From Prevotellaceae bacterium (GTDB lineage: Bacteria > Bacteroidota > Bacteroidia > Bacteroidales > UBA932): a DNA stretch of 14,938 nt. The DNA lies in contig JAITOI010000129.1 in the NCBI GenBank assembly GCA_031289995.1, forward strand, positions 1-14,938, in the 5' to 3' direction. The stretch's first letter is position 1. Each line of letters starts with the position of its first letter. Below, piece after piece: positions 1 through 8,222 of this stretch. The position numbers were made by a program, and so were the translations under genes. Under the pieces are notes generated by a model. That model saw only the letters and a program-made list of their open reading frames with translations, had not been told where the DNA came from and searched no databases.

Positions 1-149
1 TGTGCGACGTGCGACAATGCCAGTGCTGATGTGCGATGTGCGACTAGGCGATGTGCGACGCAGCAATCTTCAAATCTTCAAGAAATTAAATCTGTGAAAT
101 CTGTTTTAATCTGTGCAAATCTGTGGACAAAAAATCTTCAAATCTTCAA
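1..149. repeat. Low-complexity direct repeats upstream of the nuclease gene
   Basis: Bases 1-60 are built from irregular copies of GTGCGA and GATGTGCGAC. Bases 90-126 hold four copies of ATCTGTG or ATCTGTT. A 17-base sequence (AATCTTCAAATCTTCAA) occurs twice, at 65-81 and 133-149, and the second copy ends directly before the ATG at 150. No promoter of the TTTG / TAnnTTTG type is visible here. Such degenerate short repeats are common between Bacteroidota genes. I see no gene in this stretch; a promoter may lie further upstream or be of a type I do not recognise. Confidence 0.6.
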
Positions 150-999
<850 letters not shown>

Positions 1000-1040
1000 C
1001 AACGCTGTGGCCTCTGTCTCGGTGTTGAGATGTCTAAAAA

Positions 1041-1148
1041 AAACGACCCTTTAATTTCGACACCATGACAAAAAGGCAAACAGAAAAAACACAGGCACAT
1101 AGCTATGACAAAAGACATAAAAAAACGGCCGAAATTAAACGGTCGTTT
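1041..1148 (+). promoter_or_regulatory. Leader with two mutually exclusive inverted-repeat pairings
   Basis: A 19-base arm at 1041-1059 (AAACGACCCTTTAATTTCG) is complementary to 1130-1148 with a single mismatch, across a 70-base spacer. The same right arm can instead fold locally: 1123-1131 pairs with 1140-1148 as a 9-bp stem with one G-U pair and an 8-base loop. The two folds use the same bases and cannot coexist. The structure sits 42 bp before the receptor start codon. It could be a regulatory leader RNA, or the ends of a small inserted element. No T-run follows on the + strand, so it is not an ordinary terminator for this direction. Confidence 0.45.
1119..1148 (-). terminator. Possible minus-strand intrinsic terminator
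   Basis: Read on the minus strand, the hairpin 1148-1140 / 1131-1123 is followed by seven T (complement of A 1119-1125), which has the form of an intrinsic terminator. I see no minus-strand gene that would need it, so it may instead be part of the leader structure of the receptor gene or block antisense transcription. Confidence 0.3.
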
Positions 1149-1190
1149 AAATGCGACAATTAATTACCAAATCCTCAAAAAAATTATCAG

Positions 1191-3878
1191 ATGAAGAGAC
1201 TTGCAATCTACGTGTTGTTGGCGCTGGCAGGCGTGTCGCTGCGGGCGCAAGGGTCGGGGCAAACCGTTACGGGTACGGTGCTCGACAAGAATGGCTCGCC
1301 GCTGGCGGGCGTCAGCATTAGGGTGAAAGGCGTTGCGTATGGCACCATGAGCGACGCCACAGGCGAGTACCGCATTGCGGCGCAGGCCAACGACGTGCTG
1401 CTGTTCACCTACCTCGGCATGGCCGAGCTGGAGAAAGCCGTGGCGGGGCAAAGCCGCGTTGACGTTACGATGAGCGAAGGCGAGCAGGAGCTCGAGGACG
1501 TCATCATCACCTCGTCCATCGCGGTTGACCGAAAAACACCGGTGGCGGTGAGCAGCATCACCATCGACGAAATTGAGAACAAGCTGGGCACGCAGGAGTT
1601 CCCCGAAATTCTCAAATCGACACCCAGCGTGTATGCCACCAAAGACGGTGGAGCTTGGGGCGACGGCCAGGTGAACCTGCGCGGCTTCAAGTCCGAAAAC
1701 ATTGCCGTGATGGTGAACGGCGTCCCCATGAACGACATGGAGTGGGGCGGCGTGTACTGGAGCAACTGGGCTGGGCTGTCGGACGTAACCCGCATCATGC
1801 AGGTGCAGCGAGGCATGGGTGCGTCCAAGGTGGCCGCACCGAGCGTGGGTGGCTCCATCAACATCGTAACCAAAAGCATCGACGCAAAAAGAGGCGGCGG
1901 CGTGAGCTACGGTGTGGGCAACGACGGCTACAACAAGGTGCTCTTTAACGTCTCCACAGGCCTCACCGAAAGCGGATGGGCGCTCACCCTGCTCGGCGGA
2001 AAAACATGGGGCGACGGCTACATTCAGGGCACCGAATTTGAGGGCTACAACTACTTCGTGAACATCGCCAAGCGCCTCGGCTCGCGGCACCAGCTCTCGC
2101 TCACCGCCCTTGGCGCTCCGCAGGTGCACAACCAGCGCAGCTCCTACGACGGCCTCACCATTGCCGGATGGCAGGCAGTGAAAAAGTTCATGCCGCCCGG
2201 CAAGCAGTACCTCTACAACCCAACCTACGGCTTCGGCAAAAACGGCGAGCGCTTGACCTCCGCAACCAACAAGTACCACAAGCCGCAAATATCGCTCAAC
2301 CACCTGTGGCAGGTGAGCGACAAATCCTCGCTTAGCACCGCGCTCTACCTCTCCATTGGCGACGGATGGGGCACCAGCGGGCAGGGCACCAGCGCCTACT
2401 CCAGCGCGTGGTATGGCGCCTCCAACGGCACCCTCAACACCACCTTCCGCAACGCCGACGGCACCTTCGCCTACGACCAAATTCAAGACCTCAACGAGAA
2501 CAGCTTGAACGGCTCGCAGATGGTGATGTCTACCTCCATCAACAACCACAAGTGGTACGGCCTGCTCTCCACCTACACCCACGAGCTGAGCAACAACCTC
2601 AACTTCTACGTAGGCATCGACGGGCGCTACTACGTTGCCACGCACACCAACGAAATTACCGACCTCTACAACGGCGACTACTACGTCGACCGATACCGCG
2701 CAAACGTGAGTGCGGCCAACAATGCCGCAGCTGCCGACCCCAACTGGGGTAACCAAAAGCTGTCGGTGGGCGACGTGGTCTACCGCGACTACGACGGCCA
2801 CGTGGCGCAGGGCGGCGCCTTTGGCCAGCTCGAGTACGCGCAGGGCGACCTCAGCGCCTTTGTCGCCGCCTCGCTCAGCGGCACCTCGCAGTGGCGCTAC
2901 GACCGCTTCTACTACGACGCCGAGCACGCCGAATCGGACAAGGTGAACGCCATCGGATTCACCGCTAAGGGCGGCGCCAACTACAACCTCGGCGACTACC
3001 ACAACGTGTTTGCCAACATCGGCTACATCAGCCGTGCGCCCTACTTCTCCGGCGGCGCATTCCTGTCGAGCACCGTCAACAACGCCACCAACCCCAACGC
3101 CGTGAACGAAAAAATATTCTCCTTCGAGCTCGGCTACGGCTTCCACACGCGATGGCTCAACGCTAAGGTCAACCTCTACCGCACGCAGTGGAACGACAAG
3201 ACCATGGCTCGCTCCATCGACATCACCTTCAACGGCAACCCCGACCGCTCGATGATTAACATGGAGGGCGTGAACGCCACCCACCAAGGCGTAGAGCTTG
3301 AGCTCGTGGCCTCGCCCTACACCTGGCTCGACCTGAACGGCATGCTCTCCATCGGCGACTGGCGCTGGACGAACAACCCCATCGGCTACTTCTACAACTC
3401 CAGCGGGCAGCCCCTCACCAAGACCTACACCGTCGCCTCCGGCATTCAAGCTCCCGACCACGCCAAGATGACCCTGCTCACCGAAGACGTGATTGTAGGC
3501 GGCTCGGCGCAAACCACCGCTGCCTTGGGCGCAACCCTCAAGCTCGGAAAAAGCATCCGCATAGGCATCGACTGGAACCTCTACGACCGCAACTACGCCG
3601 ACTGGGCTTTCTCCACCAGCGACCTCGTGATGGACTCCCAAAAAGAGTTCAGCACGTCATGGCTCATCCCCGCCGGCAACACCTTTGACCTCAACGCCAG
3701 CTACCGCTTCAGCATTGGAGGATTCAACGCCGTGCTGTCGGGCAACATCAACAACCTCTTCGACCAGGAGTACATCTCCAACGCCTACGACGGCGCCTCG
3801 CACGACTGGCAGACCGCCTACCGCGTCTTCTACGGCTTCGGTCGCCAGCTTTCCCTTCGCCTAAAAATTAACTTCTAA
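1191..3878 (+). CDS. TonB-dependent outer-membrane receptor (not standard SusC)
   Basis: An 895-residue outer-membrane active transporter. A signal peptide ends near residue 20 (LRAQ). A carboxypeptidase-D regulatory-like domain follows (about 24-100, with the pattern GTVLDKNGSPLAGVSIRVKG and SDATGEYRI). A short TonB-box-like EDVIITS lies at about 102-108. The plug domain spans about 113-229, with LRGF, VNGVPMNDMEWGG and GGSINIVTKS. The rest is a 22-strand-type barrel ending in LRLKINF with the usual terminal Phe. SusC proteins are usually about 1000 residues and are followed by SusD; neither holds here, so this belongs to the other large group of Bacteroidota receptors. The downstream lipoprotein starts 14 bp after the stop, so the two almost certainly form an operon and a membrane complex. 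The cargo cannot be read from sequence; the upstream nuclease hints at nucleic-acid-derived material. The leader before ATG is A-rich, and no TTTG / TAnnTTTG promoter was found. Confidence 0.93.
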   Translation: MKRLAIYVLLALAGVSLRAQGSGQTVTGTVLDKNGSPLAGVSIRVKGVAYGTMSDATGEYRIAAQANDVLLFTYLGMAELEKAVAGQSRVDVTMSEGEQELEDVIITSSIAVDRKTPVAVSSITIDEIENKLGTQEFPEILKSTPSVYATKDGGAWGDGQVNLRGFKSENIAVMVNGVPMNDMEWGGVYWSNWAGLSDVTRIMQVQRGMGASKVAAPSVGGSINIVTKSIDAKRGGGVSYGVGNDGYNKVLFNVSTGLTESGWALTLLGGKTWGDGYIQGTEFEGYNYFVNIAKRLGSRHQLSLTALGAPQVHNQRSSYDGLTIAGWQAVKKFMPPGKQYLYNPTYGFGKNGERLTSATNKYHKPQISLNHLWQVSDKSSLSTALYLSIGDGWGTSGQGTSAYSSAWYGASNGTLNTTFRNADGTFAYDQIQDLNENSLNGSQMVMSTSINNHKWYGLLSTYTHELSNNLNFYVGIDGRYYVATHTNEITDLYNGDYYVDRYRANVSAANNAAAADPNWGNQKLSVGDVVYRDYDGHVAQGGAFGQLEYAQGDLSAFVAASLSGTSQWRYDRFYYDAEHAESDKVNAIGFTAKGGANYNLGDYHNVFANIGYISRAPYFSGGAFLSSTVNNATNPNAVNEKIFSFELGYGFHTRWLNAKVNLYRTQWNDKTMARSIDITFNGNPDRSMINMEGVNATHQGVELELVASPYTWLDLNGMLSIGDWRWTNNPIGYFYNSSGQPLTKTYTVASGIQAPDHAKMTLLTEDVIVGGSAQTTAALGATLKLGKSIRIGIDWNLYDRNYADWAFSTSDLVMDSQKEFSTSWLIPAGNTFDLNASYRFSIGGFNAVLSGNINNLFDQEYISNAYDGASHDWQTAYRVFYGFGRQLSLRLKINF

Positions 3879-3892
3879 AAAAAATATCATCC

Positions 3893-5836
3893 ATGAAACG
3901 CTACAACAAAATTCTGTCGCTCGCCGCCGCCATGCTAATGCTGGCCAATGGCTGCGAGTATAACGAAACATATTTTGAGGAGCTGCCCGACGTCTCGCAG
4001 CCCAAAAATGTGTCGGCATACGAGTACGAAATTACCTCGGCCGACCTTACCACCATCGTGAACGCGCTGCGCCTAAACCGCAACCACGAGGACAGCGTGA
4101 TGGCCACGCAGCTCAACGCCGACAAGGCTTTTTCGGACATTGCACCCTCGGACATGCTCATCCCGTACGCCTTAAAAAATGTCTACTTCACGGCGGACTT
4201 AGGCTCGTCGGCAAAGGTGTCGTTCACCTACAAGAGCAACCGCAACGAAATGCTGACGCAGCTTTCGGCCGCACCCTACGTGCTTAGCGCAGCCGACTAC
4301 AAGAGCATTTGGGGCAGCGATGTGAACTACGTGGAATCGCTCACTCCCGCCAAATCGCCCGCCACCGAAATTGCCAAGCTGCTTGCTGTTGCCAACCCCA
4401 ATGCCGAATCTGGCAGCTACAAGGTGGTGCAGTACAGCTACGCTGAAGCAGAGCCTGTGGTGGACGTAACCGAGGTGAAATACTTGTACGCCGATTTTGA
4501 GGGAGGCAGCAACGGCTCTACTGTTCCGGTGGCCATCGACGGCTGGCTGAACAAGGATGTTACCGGCACCAGATTTTGGCAGGTGAGAATATTTAGTAAC
4601 AACCTGTACGCGCAGTTTTCGTCCAACAACACCAACGAAGAAAATACGATATGGCTCATTTCGGCCGAGGTGGACCTAACCCATGCAACAGCGCCGCAAT
4701 TCTCCTTCCTCACCACCGGCGGCTACCACAATGGCGACCTGCTATCGGTGCACATCTCGGAAAACTTTGATGGCACCGAAGCTGGCATAACCACTGCTGC
4801 CTGGACCGACATTAGCTCAACGCTCAACCTCCCCACCACACCTGAATTGCCGGCAAGCGCATACGGCACCCTGCGCAGCTCCGATACCTTAGACCTCAGC
4901 TCGTATGTGGGCAAAAAAATACGCATCGGATTTAAGTACGCCGGCAACGGAATTGGCAACGTTGCCACCACCACCTACCAGCTCGACGACATCACCGTAT
5001 CGGAGGTAACCCAAGCATGGACAATCGCCAACAAAGCCACGCGCTACGCGGCTTGGCAGTACGACGGCACGGTCTGGAAAGAAGCTGCGGCAAGCTCCAT
5101 CATAGTGCTGCAGCCCGACGACTACACGGCAATGGGCGTGGGCAGCTACCTATCCACCACGCAAGCCCCAAGCTACCTGCCCATCTTTCTTGCGCTGAAG
5201 TATCCGTACGCGCAAGACGGCAACACGCTAACCCTCGTCTTCAAGTCGTCGAGCACGGCCTGCTACGCCGAAACCTACACCTTTACCGCAGGCGCGTGGG
5301 CGGCAGTGTCGCAAACCGAAACCCGCACCGAGCAGTACGTGATGGCCACCACCGGATGGATGTTCGACCCCACCATCGTGCGCACCATCAAGCGCTACGA
5401 CACGGACGACGTGCAAAAATTCATCACCTACATACAAACCGAAATGTCCGACAATTGGTTCCCCTACACCGGCCGCACCAACGAAGACCACTACTACGGC
5501 TTCAACGCCTACTACGGCGAAATTATGTACGACGGCACGCGCTCCACCTACGGCGACGACTCCATCAGAGCTTGCGAAACTAACGATGAAAAATACGCCC
5601 TCTTCGACCAGCGCGTAAAGGAAGCATTCCCCATCTACGCCAGCCTCGTCTACCCCACGCTGCAGACGCACGTATCGGGCGTAGAGCAGCTGCTCAAGGT
5701 GCGCATAGAGCACTACTTCTCCTCCTCCGACCGCCGCTACTTTGAGCACACGCTACGCTGCATTGTCTCCGGCACCGGCGAAGCCAATCCAGCCCAATTT
5801 GAGTACGTAACGAACGAGCAGATTCCGGGCCTGTAA
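3893..5836 (+). CDS. Surface lipoprotein with cleaved-adhesin-like jelly roll, partner of the receptor
   Basis: A 647-residue lipoprotein. The signal peptide ends in LANGC with the lipid-bearing Cys at 21, followed by acidic residues (EYNET.FEE), which in Bacteroidota favours transfer to the outer face of the outer membrane. Residues 198-372 resemble a choice-of-anchor J / cleaved adhesin jelly roll: YADFEGG at the start, then TIWLISAEVDL, SVHISENFDG, LSSYVGKKIRIGFKYAG and ending QLDDITVSE. Two regions flanking it, about 129-185 and 402-450, share the pattern VLxxxDY ... P ... LLA/LAL ... P.A..G ... V.Y/F, suggesting a duplicated module. The C-terminal part (about 455-647) is rich in Tyr and Asp and I do not recognise it. 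Stop-to-start distance from the receptor is 14 bp, so it is likely translated from the same mRNA and acts as its substrate-binding lid or cell-surface partner in place of SusD. Function is inferred from position only. Confidence 0.85.
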   Translation: MKRYNKILSLAAAMLMLANGCEYNETYFEELPDVSQPKNVSAYEYEITSADLTTIVNALRLNRNHEDSVMATQLNADKAFSDIAPSDMLIPYALKNVYFTADLGSSAKVSFTYKSNRNEMLTQLSAAPYVLSAADYKSIWGSDVNYVESLTPAKSPATEIAKLLAVANPNAESGSYKVVQYSYAEAEPVVDVTEVKYLYADFEGGSNGSTVPVAIDGWLNKDVTGTRFWQVRIFSNNLYAQFSSNNTNEENTIWLISAEVDLTHATAPQFSFLTTGGYHNGDLLSVHISENFDGTEAGITTAAWTDISSTLNLPTTPELPASAYGTLRSSDTLDLSSYVGKKIRIGFKYAGNGIGNVATTTYQLDDITVSEVTQAWTIANKATRYAAWQYDGTVWKEAAASSIIVLQPDDYTAMGVGSYLSTTQAPSYLPIFLALKYPYAQDGNTLTLVFKSSSTACYAETYTFTAGAWAAVSQTETRTEQYVMATTGWMFDPTIVRTIKRYDTDDVQKFITYIQTEMSDNWFPYTGRTNEDHYYGFNAYYGEIMYDGTRSTYGDDSIRACETNDEKYALFDQRVKEAFPIYASLVYPTLQTHVSGVEQLLKVRIEHYFSSSDRRYFEHTLRCIVSGTGEANPAQFEYVTNEQIPGL

Positions 5837-5866
5837 ATTGTTCGCGCAACCTGCGAAAACAACCGC

Positions 5867-5904
5867 AAGCGCGGGCAGAAGAAATTCTTCTGTCCGCGCT
5901 TTTG
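5867..5904 (+). terminator. Intrinsic terminator after the receptor-lipoprotein operon
   Basis: The stem 5867-5881 pairs with 5887-5901 over 15 bp with one G-U pair and a 5-base loop (AAATT), followed by a short T-run at 5900-5903. It begins 30 bp after the lipoprotein stop codon. The stem is GC-rich at the base (AAGCGCGG / CCGCGCTT). A weaker hairpin (5912-5917 with 5922-5927) followed by seven T at 5930-5936 could act as a second stop, though it overlaps the nested repeat that follows. Confidence 0.8.
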
Positions 5905-5919
5905 CTGCCAAGTAAAAGA

Positions 5920-6157
5920 GGTTTTACCGTTTTTTTGTGTGGAGCTGAAACTTTGTGCCGCTGCCCAACCCATTGTAAACCCTTAGTTTTGTGGGTTTCC
6001 TTAGTAGCAATCGGATTTTTATCGTCTTTTCCCTTATTCCCTTATTGAAATATGAAGAATAAGGGAATAAGGGTTGGTTGTGTGTGCGTCGTTTGGCTAC
6101 TAAGGGGGCCTTAGAAACTAAGGGCTAATTCCATTCCACACAAAAAACAGTAGAACC
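5920..6157. repeat. 238-bp nested four-tier inverted repeat
   Basis: Four pairs of complementary arms are nested around one centre. Outer arms: 5920-5943 with 6135-6157, of which 5931-5943 (TTTTTTGTGTGGA) is perfectly complementary to 6135-6147; the outer 10 bp match at 8 positions with a 1-base length difference in the T-run. Second: CCCTTAGTTT 5980-5989 with 6115-6124. Third: CCTTAGTAGC 5999-6008 with 6096-6105. Inner: a perfect 16-bp arm CCCTTATTCCCTTATT 6031-6046 with 6058-6073, with an 11-base loop. The gaps between tiers two and three (9/9) and three and four (22/22) are equal on both sides, as expected of a decayed long palindrome. It has no coding capacity. It may be a MITE-like element or a structured RNA; the flanking sequence TAAAA is found on both sides (5913-5917, 6159-6163) but is weak evidence of a target duplication. 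Confidence 0.8.
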
Positions 6158-6365
6158 ATAAAAAATAATGCCGCAAATTACTAAAAAAACCATGATGAAA
6201 AACCAAGCTCTTTGCCAACATTTATATAATTCTGTTTATAAATATGTTGTATTTGATTATTGCATTTTGTTATTTTACATTAAAAGATTTGGTGAAAACA
6301 AACTTTTTGCTATGGGCGGCGCGATGCGCGGGGATGCAGCGGTGCCCTATACACAAACACGCCAT
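6158..6365. other. AT-rich intergenic stretch without a supported gene
   Basis: Bases 6158-6305 are strongly AT-rich with small palindromes such as ATTTATA 6220-6226 and TATAAAT 6237-6243. A GC-rich patch follows at 6314-6350. An open frame starting at 6168 runs on through the palindromic repeat at 6366-6485 and to the pectate lyase start, but its second half is simply a translation of that repeat and its first half has no recognisable features, so I do not call it a gene. Confidence 0.5.
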
Positions 6366-6485
6366 CGTCATTCCGAACGAGTGCAGCGAGTGAGGAGCCG
6401 AAGCACGAGGTGCGAGCTTAGCGCAACTAATATAGCTCGGTTGTTGTTCCTCTGGATTGCTTCACCCTTCGGGTTCGCAATGACG
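6366..6485. repeat. 120-bp palindromic dispersed-type repeat
   Basis: The ends are 13-bp inverted repeats with one mismatch: CGTCATTCCGAAC at 6366-6378 and GTTCGCAATGACG at 6473-6485. The inside is GC-rich and hairpin-prone, with phrases such as GAGTGCAGCGAGTGAGGA and GGATTGCTTCACCCTTCGGG. This style, beginning GTCATT and ending GCAATGAC with GGATTGCTTC inside, matches a well-known class of intergenic repeat that is scattered in many copies through Bacteroidota genomes. It is non-coding; a run of residues like HSERVQRVRSRSTRCE in one frame is a typical false protein made from it. Copy number cannot be judged from one window. Confidence 0.75.
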
Positions 6486-6530
6486 ACGAGTGGGTTCCGC
6501 CCCTCAAAAAACCACCCATCATTTTTCAGC

Positions 6531-6561
6531 TTTGCATGCAATAATTTTTTCCCTACCTTTA
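6531..6561 (+). promoter_or_regulatory. Bacteroidota-type promoter for the pectate lyase gene
   Basis: A -33 element TTTG (6531-6534) and a -7 element TACCTTTA (6554-6561, one mismatch to TAnnTTTG) are separated by 19 bp, the normal spacing for the primary sigma factor of Bacteroidota. Transcription would begin near 6567, about 38 bases before the start codon, with an A-rich leader. Confidence 0.65.
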
Positions 6562-6604
6562 CTCAAATTTTTCACCCCAAAAACACCAAAAAAATCATCA
6601 AAAA

Positions 6605-7927
6605 ATGAACCCGAAAATGCAGCGCCTCACCCCCACACTAATCCTCGCCATCCTTTGCTACGCCTCGCTTGCGCAGCCGCTGGCATTCCCCGAAGCAGAG
6701 GGCTTTGGCAAGTACACCACCGGCGGACGCGGTGGCGTTGTGCTCACCGTTACGAACCTCCGCGATAGCGGTCCGGGCAGCCTGCGCCAAGCTGTGGAGC
6801 AGCGGGGCGCACGCATCGTAGTGTTTGCGGTGGATGGCACCATCGAGCTGCAGTCCACGCTGGTGGTCGCGCACGACAGCATCACCATTGCCGGACAAAC
6901 GGCACCCGGCGACGGCATTTGTCTCAAGGGCTACCCGCTGTACGTGCGTGCCAACAACGTTGTTGTCCGCTACCTGCGCTGCCGTATGGGCGACCTGCAC
7001 GCTGTGGCCGACGATGCATTAGGTGCCATGCGGGTTCGCGACTTCATCATCGACCACTGCTCGGCCTCGTGGTCGGTGGACGAGTGCCTGTCGGTGTACC
7101 GCGCCGAGAACCTCAGCGTGCAGTGGTGCATGGTTACGCACAGCCTCTCCAAATCGGCGCACAGCAAGGGTGCGCACGGCTTTGGCGGCATCTGGGGCGG
7201 CGCCAACGCCAGCTTTCACCACAACCTGATGGCGCACCACAGCAGCCGCAACCCGCGCTTTGCGTCGGACGGCTATAGCCCTGTGGATTTTCGCAACAAC
7301 GTGGTCTACAACTGGGGCTTCAAGGCCGCGTACGGCGGGGGACAAGGCGGGAAAATCAACTTCGTGGCCAACTACTACAAGCCCGGCCCAGCTACCTCGC
7401 CCGACAAGCGTGCATGGTTTCTCGACCCCGCTGAAGACGGCACTGGCGCTTACTTTTTGGCCGAGAACGTGATGGCAGGCAGCGACAGCGTTACCGCCAA
7501 CAACTGGCTGGGTGTGGGCCTCAACAAGCCTCATGTGCGCGCCACCACGCCGTTTCCCTTCGAGCCGATACTTCAGGATGCGCCGCAAACCGCCTACCAG
7601 CGCGTGCTCGCAGAGGCTGGATGTAGCAGGCGGCGCGATGCCTACGATGCGATGGTGGTGGCGGAAGTCAATGCTGGCTTGGCTCGCGGAGGTGCCACGT
7701 ATGGCGGCGGAGGCAAGGGAATTATCGACTCGCAGCGTGAAGTTGGCGGCTGGCCTACGTTGCAGCAGGGTGTCTACCCTCGCGATAGCGATGGCGACGG
7801 CATGAGCGATGTCTGGGAGGCCGCACACAGCCTCAATCCCAGCGATAGCGCCGACGCCGCAGGCCACCAGCTCGACAGCGTTTACACCAACGTAGAAGTC
7901 TACATCAACTCGCTATCGAAGCCATAA
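6605..7927 (+). CDS. Secreted pectate lyase, polysaccharide lyase family 1-like
   Basis: A 440-residue secreted right-handed beta-helix enzyme expected to cut polygalacturonate by beta-elimination in a calcium-dependent way. The signal peptide is LILAILCYASLAQ and the mature part begins near PLAFPEAEGFG, the usual opening of this Bacteroidota family (FPEAEGFG, TTGGRGG, TNLxDSGPGSLRQA). Core motifs are SITIAGQTAPGDG (about 93-105), IIDHCSASWSVDE (148-160), where the Asp and Glu residues resemble the Ca-binding set, and HHNLMAHHSSRNPRF (205-219), which carries the Arg-rich active-site strand. A DSDGDGMSDVWE calcium-binding segment lies near 394-405, and the C-terminus has no T9SS sorting domain, unlike the next gene. 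ATG 6605 is kept; an ATG four codons later would serve equally well. It is followed 617 bp later by a rhamnogalacturonan lyase, so the pair would attack both backbones of pectin. It could act in the periplasm or outside the cell. Confidence 0.9.
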   Translation: MNPKMQRLTPTLILAILCYASLAQPLAFPEAEGFGKYTTGGRGGVVLTVTNLRDSGPGSLRQAVEQRGARIVVFAVDGTIELQSTLVVAHDSITIAGQTAPGDGICLKGYPLYVRANNVVVRYLRCRMGDLHAVADDALGAMRVRDFIIDHCSASWSVDECLSVYRAENLSVQWCMVTHSLSKSAHSKGAHGFGGIWGGANASFHHNLMAHHSSRNPRFASDGYSPVDFRNNVVYNWGFKAAYGGGQGGKINFVANYYKPGPATSPDKRAWFLDPAEDGTGAYFLAENVMAGSDSVTANNWLGVGLNKPHVRATTPFPFEPILQDAPQTAYQRVLAEAGCSRRRDAYDAMVVAEVNAGLARGGATYGGGGKGIIDSQREVGGWPTLQQGVYPRDSDGDGMSDVWEAAHSLNPSDSADAAGHQLDSVYTNVEVYINSLSKP

Positions 7928-8099
7928 AAAGTTCCGATTCGCTAAATTTTTGGTGCTTATAGTATATTTCACAATAAGACATATCGTAAACTATTGTGTT
8001 TGATGCAAAATGAAAGAAATATGCAATATAATAAGTAAAATATAATAGAAAGAATTTTGGTGAAAACTATTAAATTTTATTAAAAAATAGGTTGACCGC
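7928..8099. other. AT-rich intergenic stretch with a short inverted repeat
   Basis: No gene and no convincing terminator were found after the pectate lyase. A 7-bp inverted repeat (CACAATA 7970-7976 and TATTGTG 7992-7998, 15-base spacer) could be an operator or a weak hairpin. The rest is almost pure A+T. Confidence 0.4.
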
Positions 8100-8130
8100 A
8101 TTGCAGAATGAAAAAAACCACATACCTTTG
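8100..8130 (+). promoter_or_regulatory. Strong Bacteroidota-type promoter for the leader of the PL11 gene
   Basis: TACCTTTG at 8123-8130 is a perfect TAnnTTTG -7 element. ATTG at 8100-8103 stands 19 bp upstream and matches the TTTG -33 element at three of four bases. Transcription should start near 8136, giving a leader of about 400 bases before the PL11 start at 8545. A GC-rich hairpin (8148-8155 with 8167-8174) would be at the very 5' end of that RNA. Confidence 0.65.
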
Positions 8131-8222
8131 CACCGTTTTCAATTTGTGCTCGCGCACCAAGACAGCGTGCGAGCGGAGCGAGAAAATTTTTAGAGTAAAA
8201 ACTTTATGCAATAAGTACAGCA

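Noticed and set aside
1164..3641. 825-codon open frame on the minus strand across the receptor gene
   Set aside because: It lies opposite a clear TonB-dependent receptor, is very rich in Val, Ala, Gly and His as expected of the antisense of GC-rich coding DNA, and shows no domain.
1191..5836. A SusC/SusD starch-type pair
   Set aside because: The receptor is shorter than usual SusC and the lipoprotein has a jelly-roll, not the helical SusD pattern.
6168..6608. 146-codon plus-strand frame before the pectate lyase
   Set aside because: Its central part is a translation of the palindromic repeat at 6366-6485, and it overlaps the promoter and the start of the lyase gene.
7019..7867. 282-codon minus-strand frame
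   Set aside because: Antisense of the pectate lyase; composition is typical of a shadow frame and no motif is seen.
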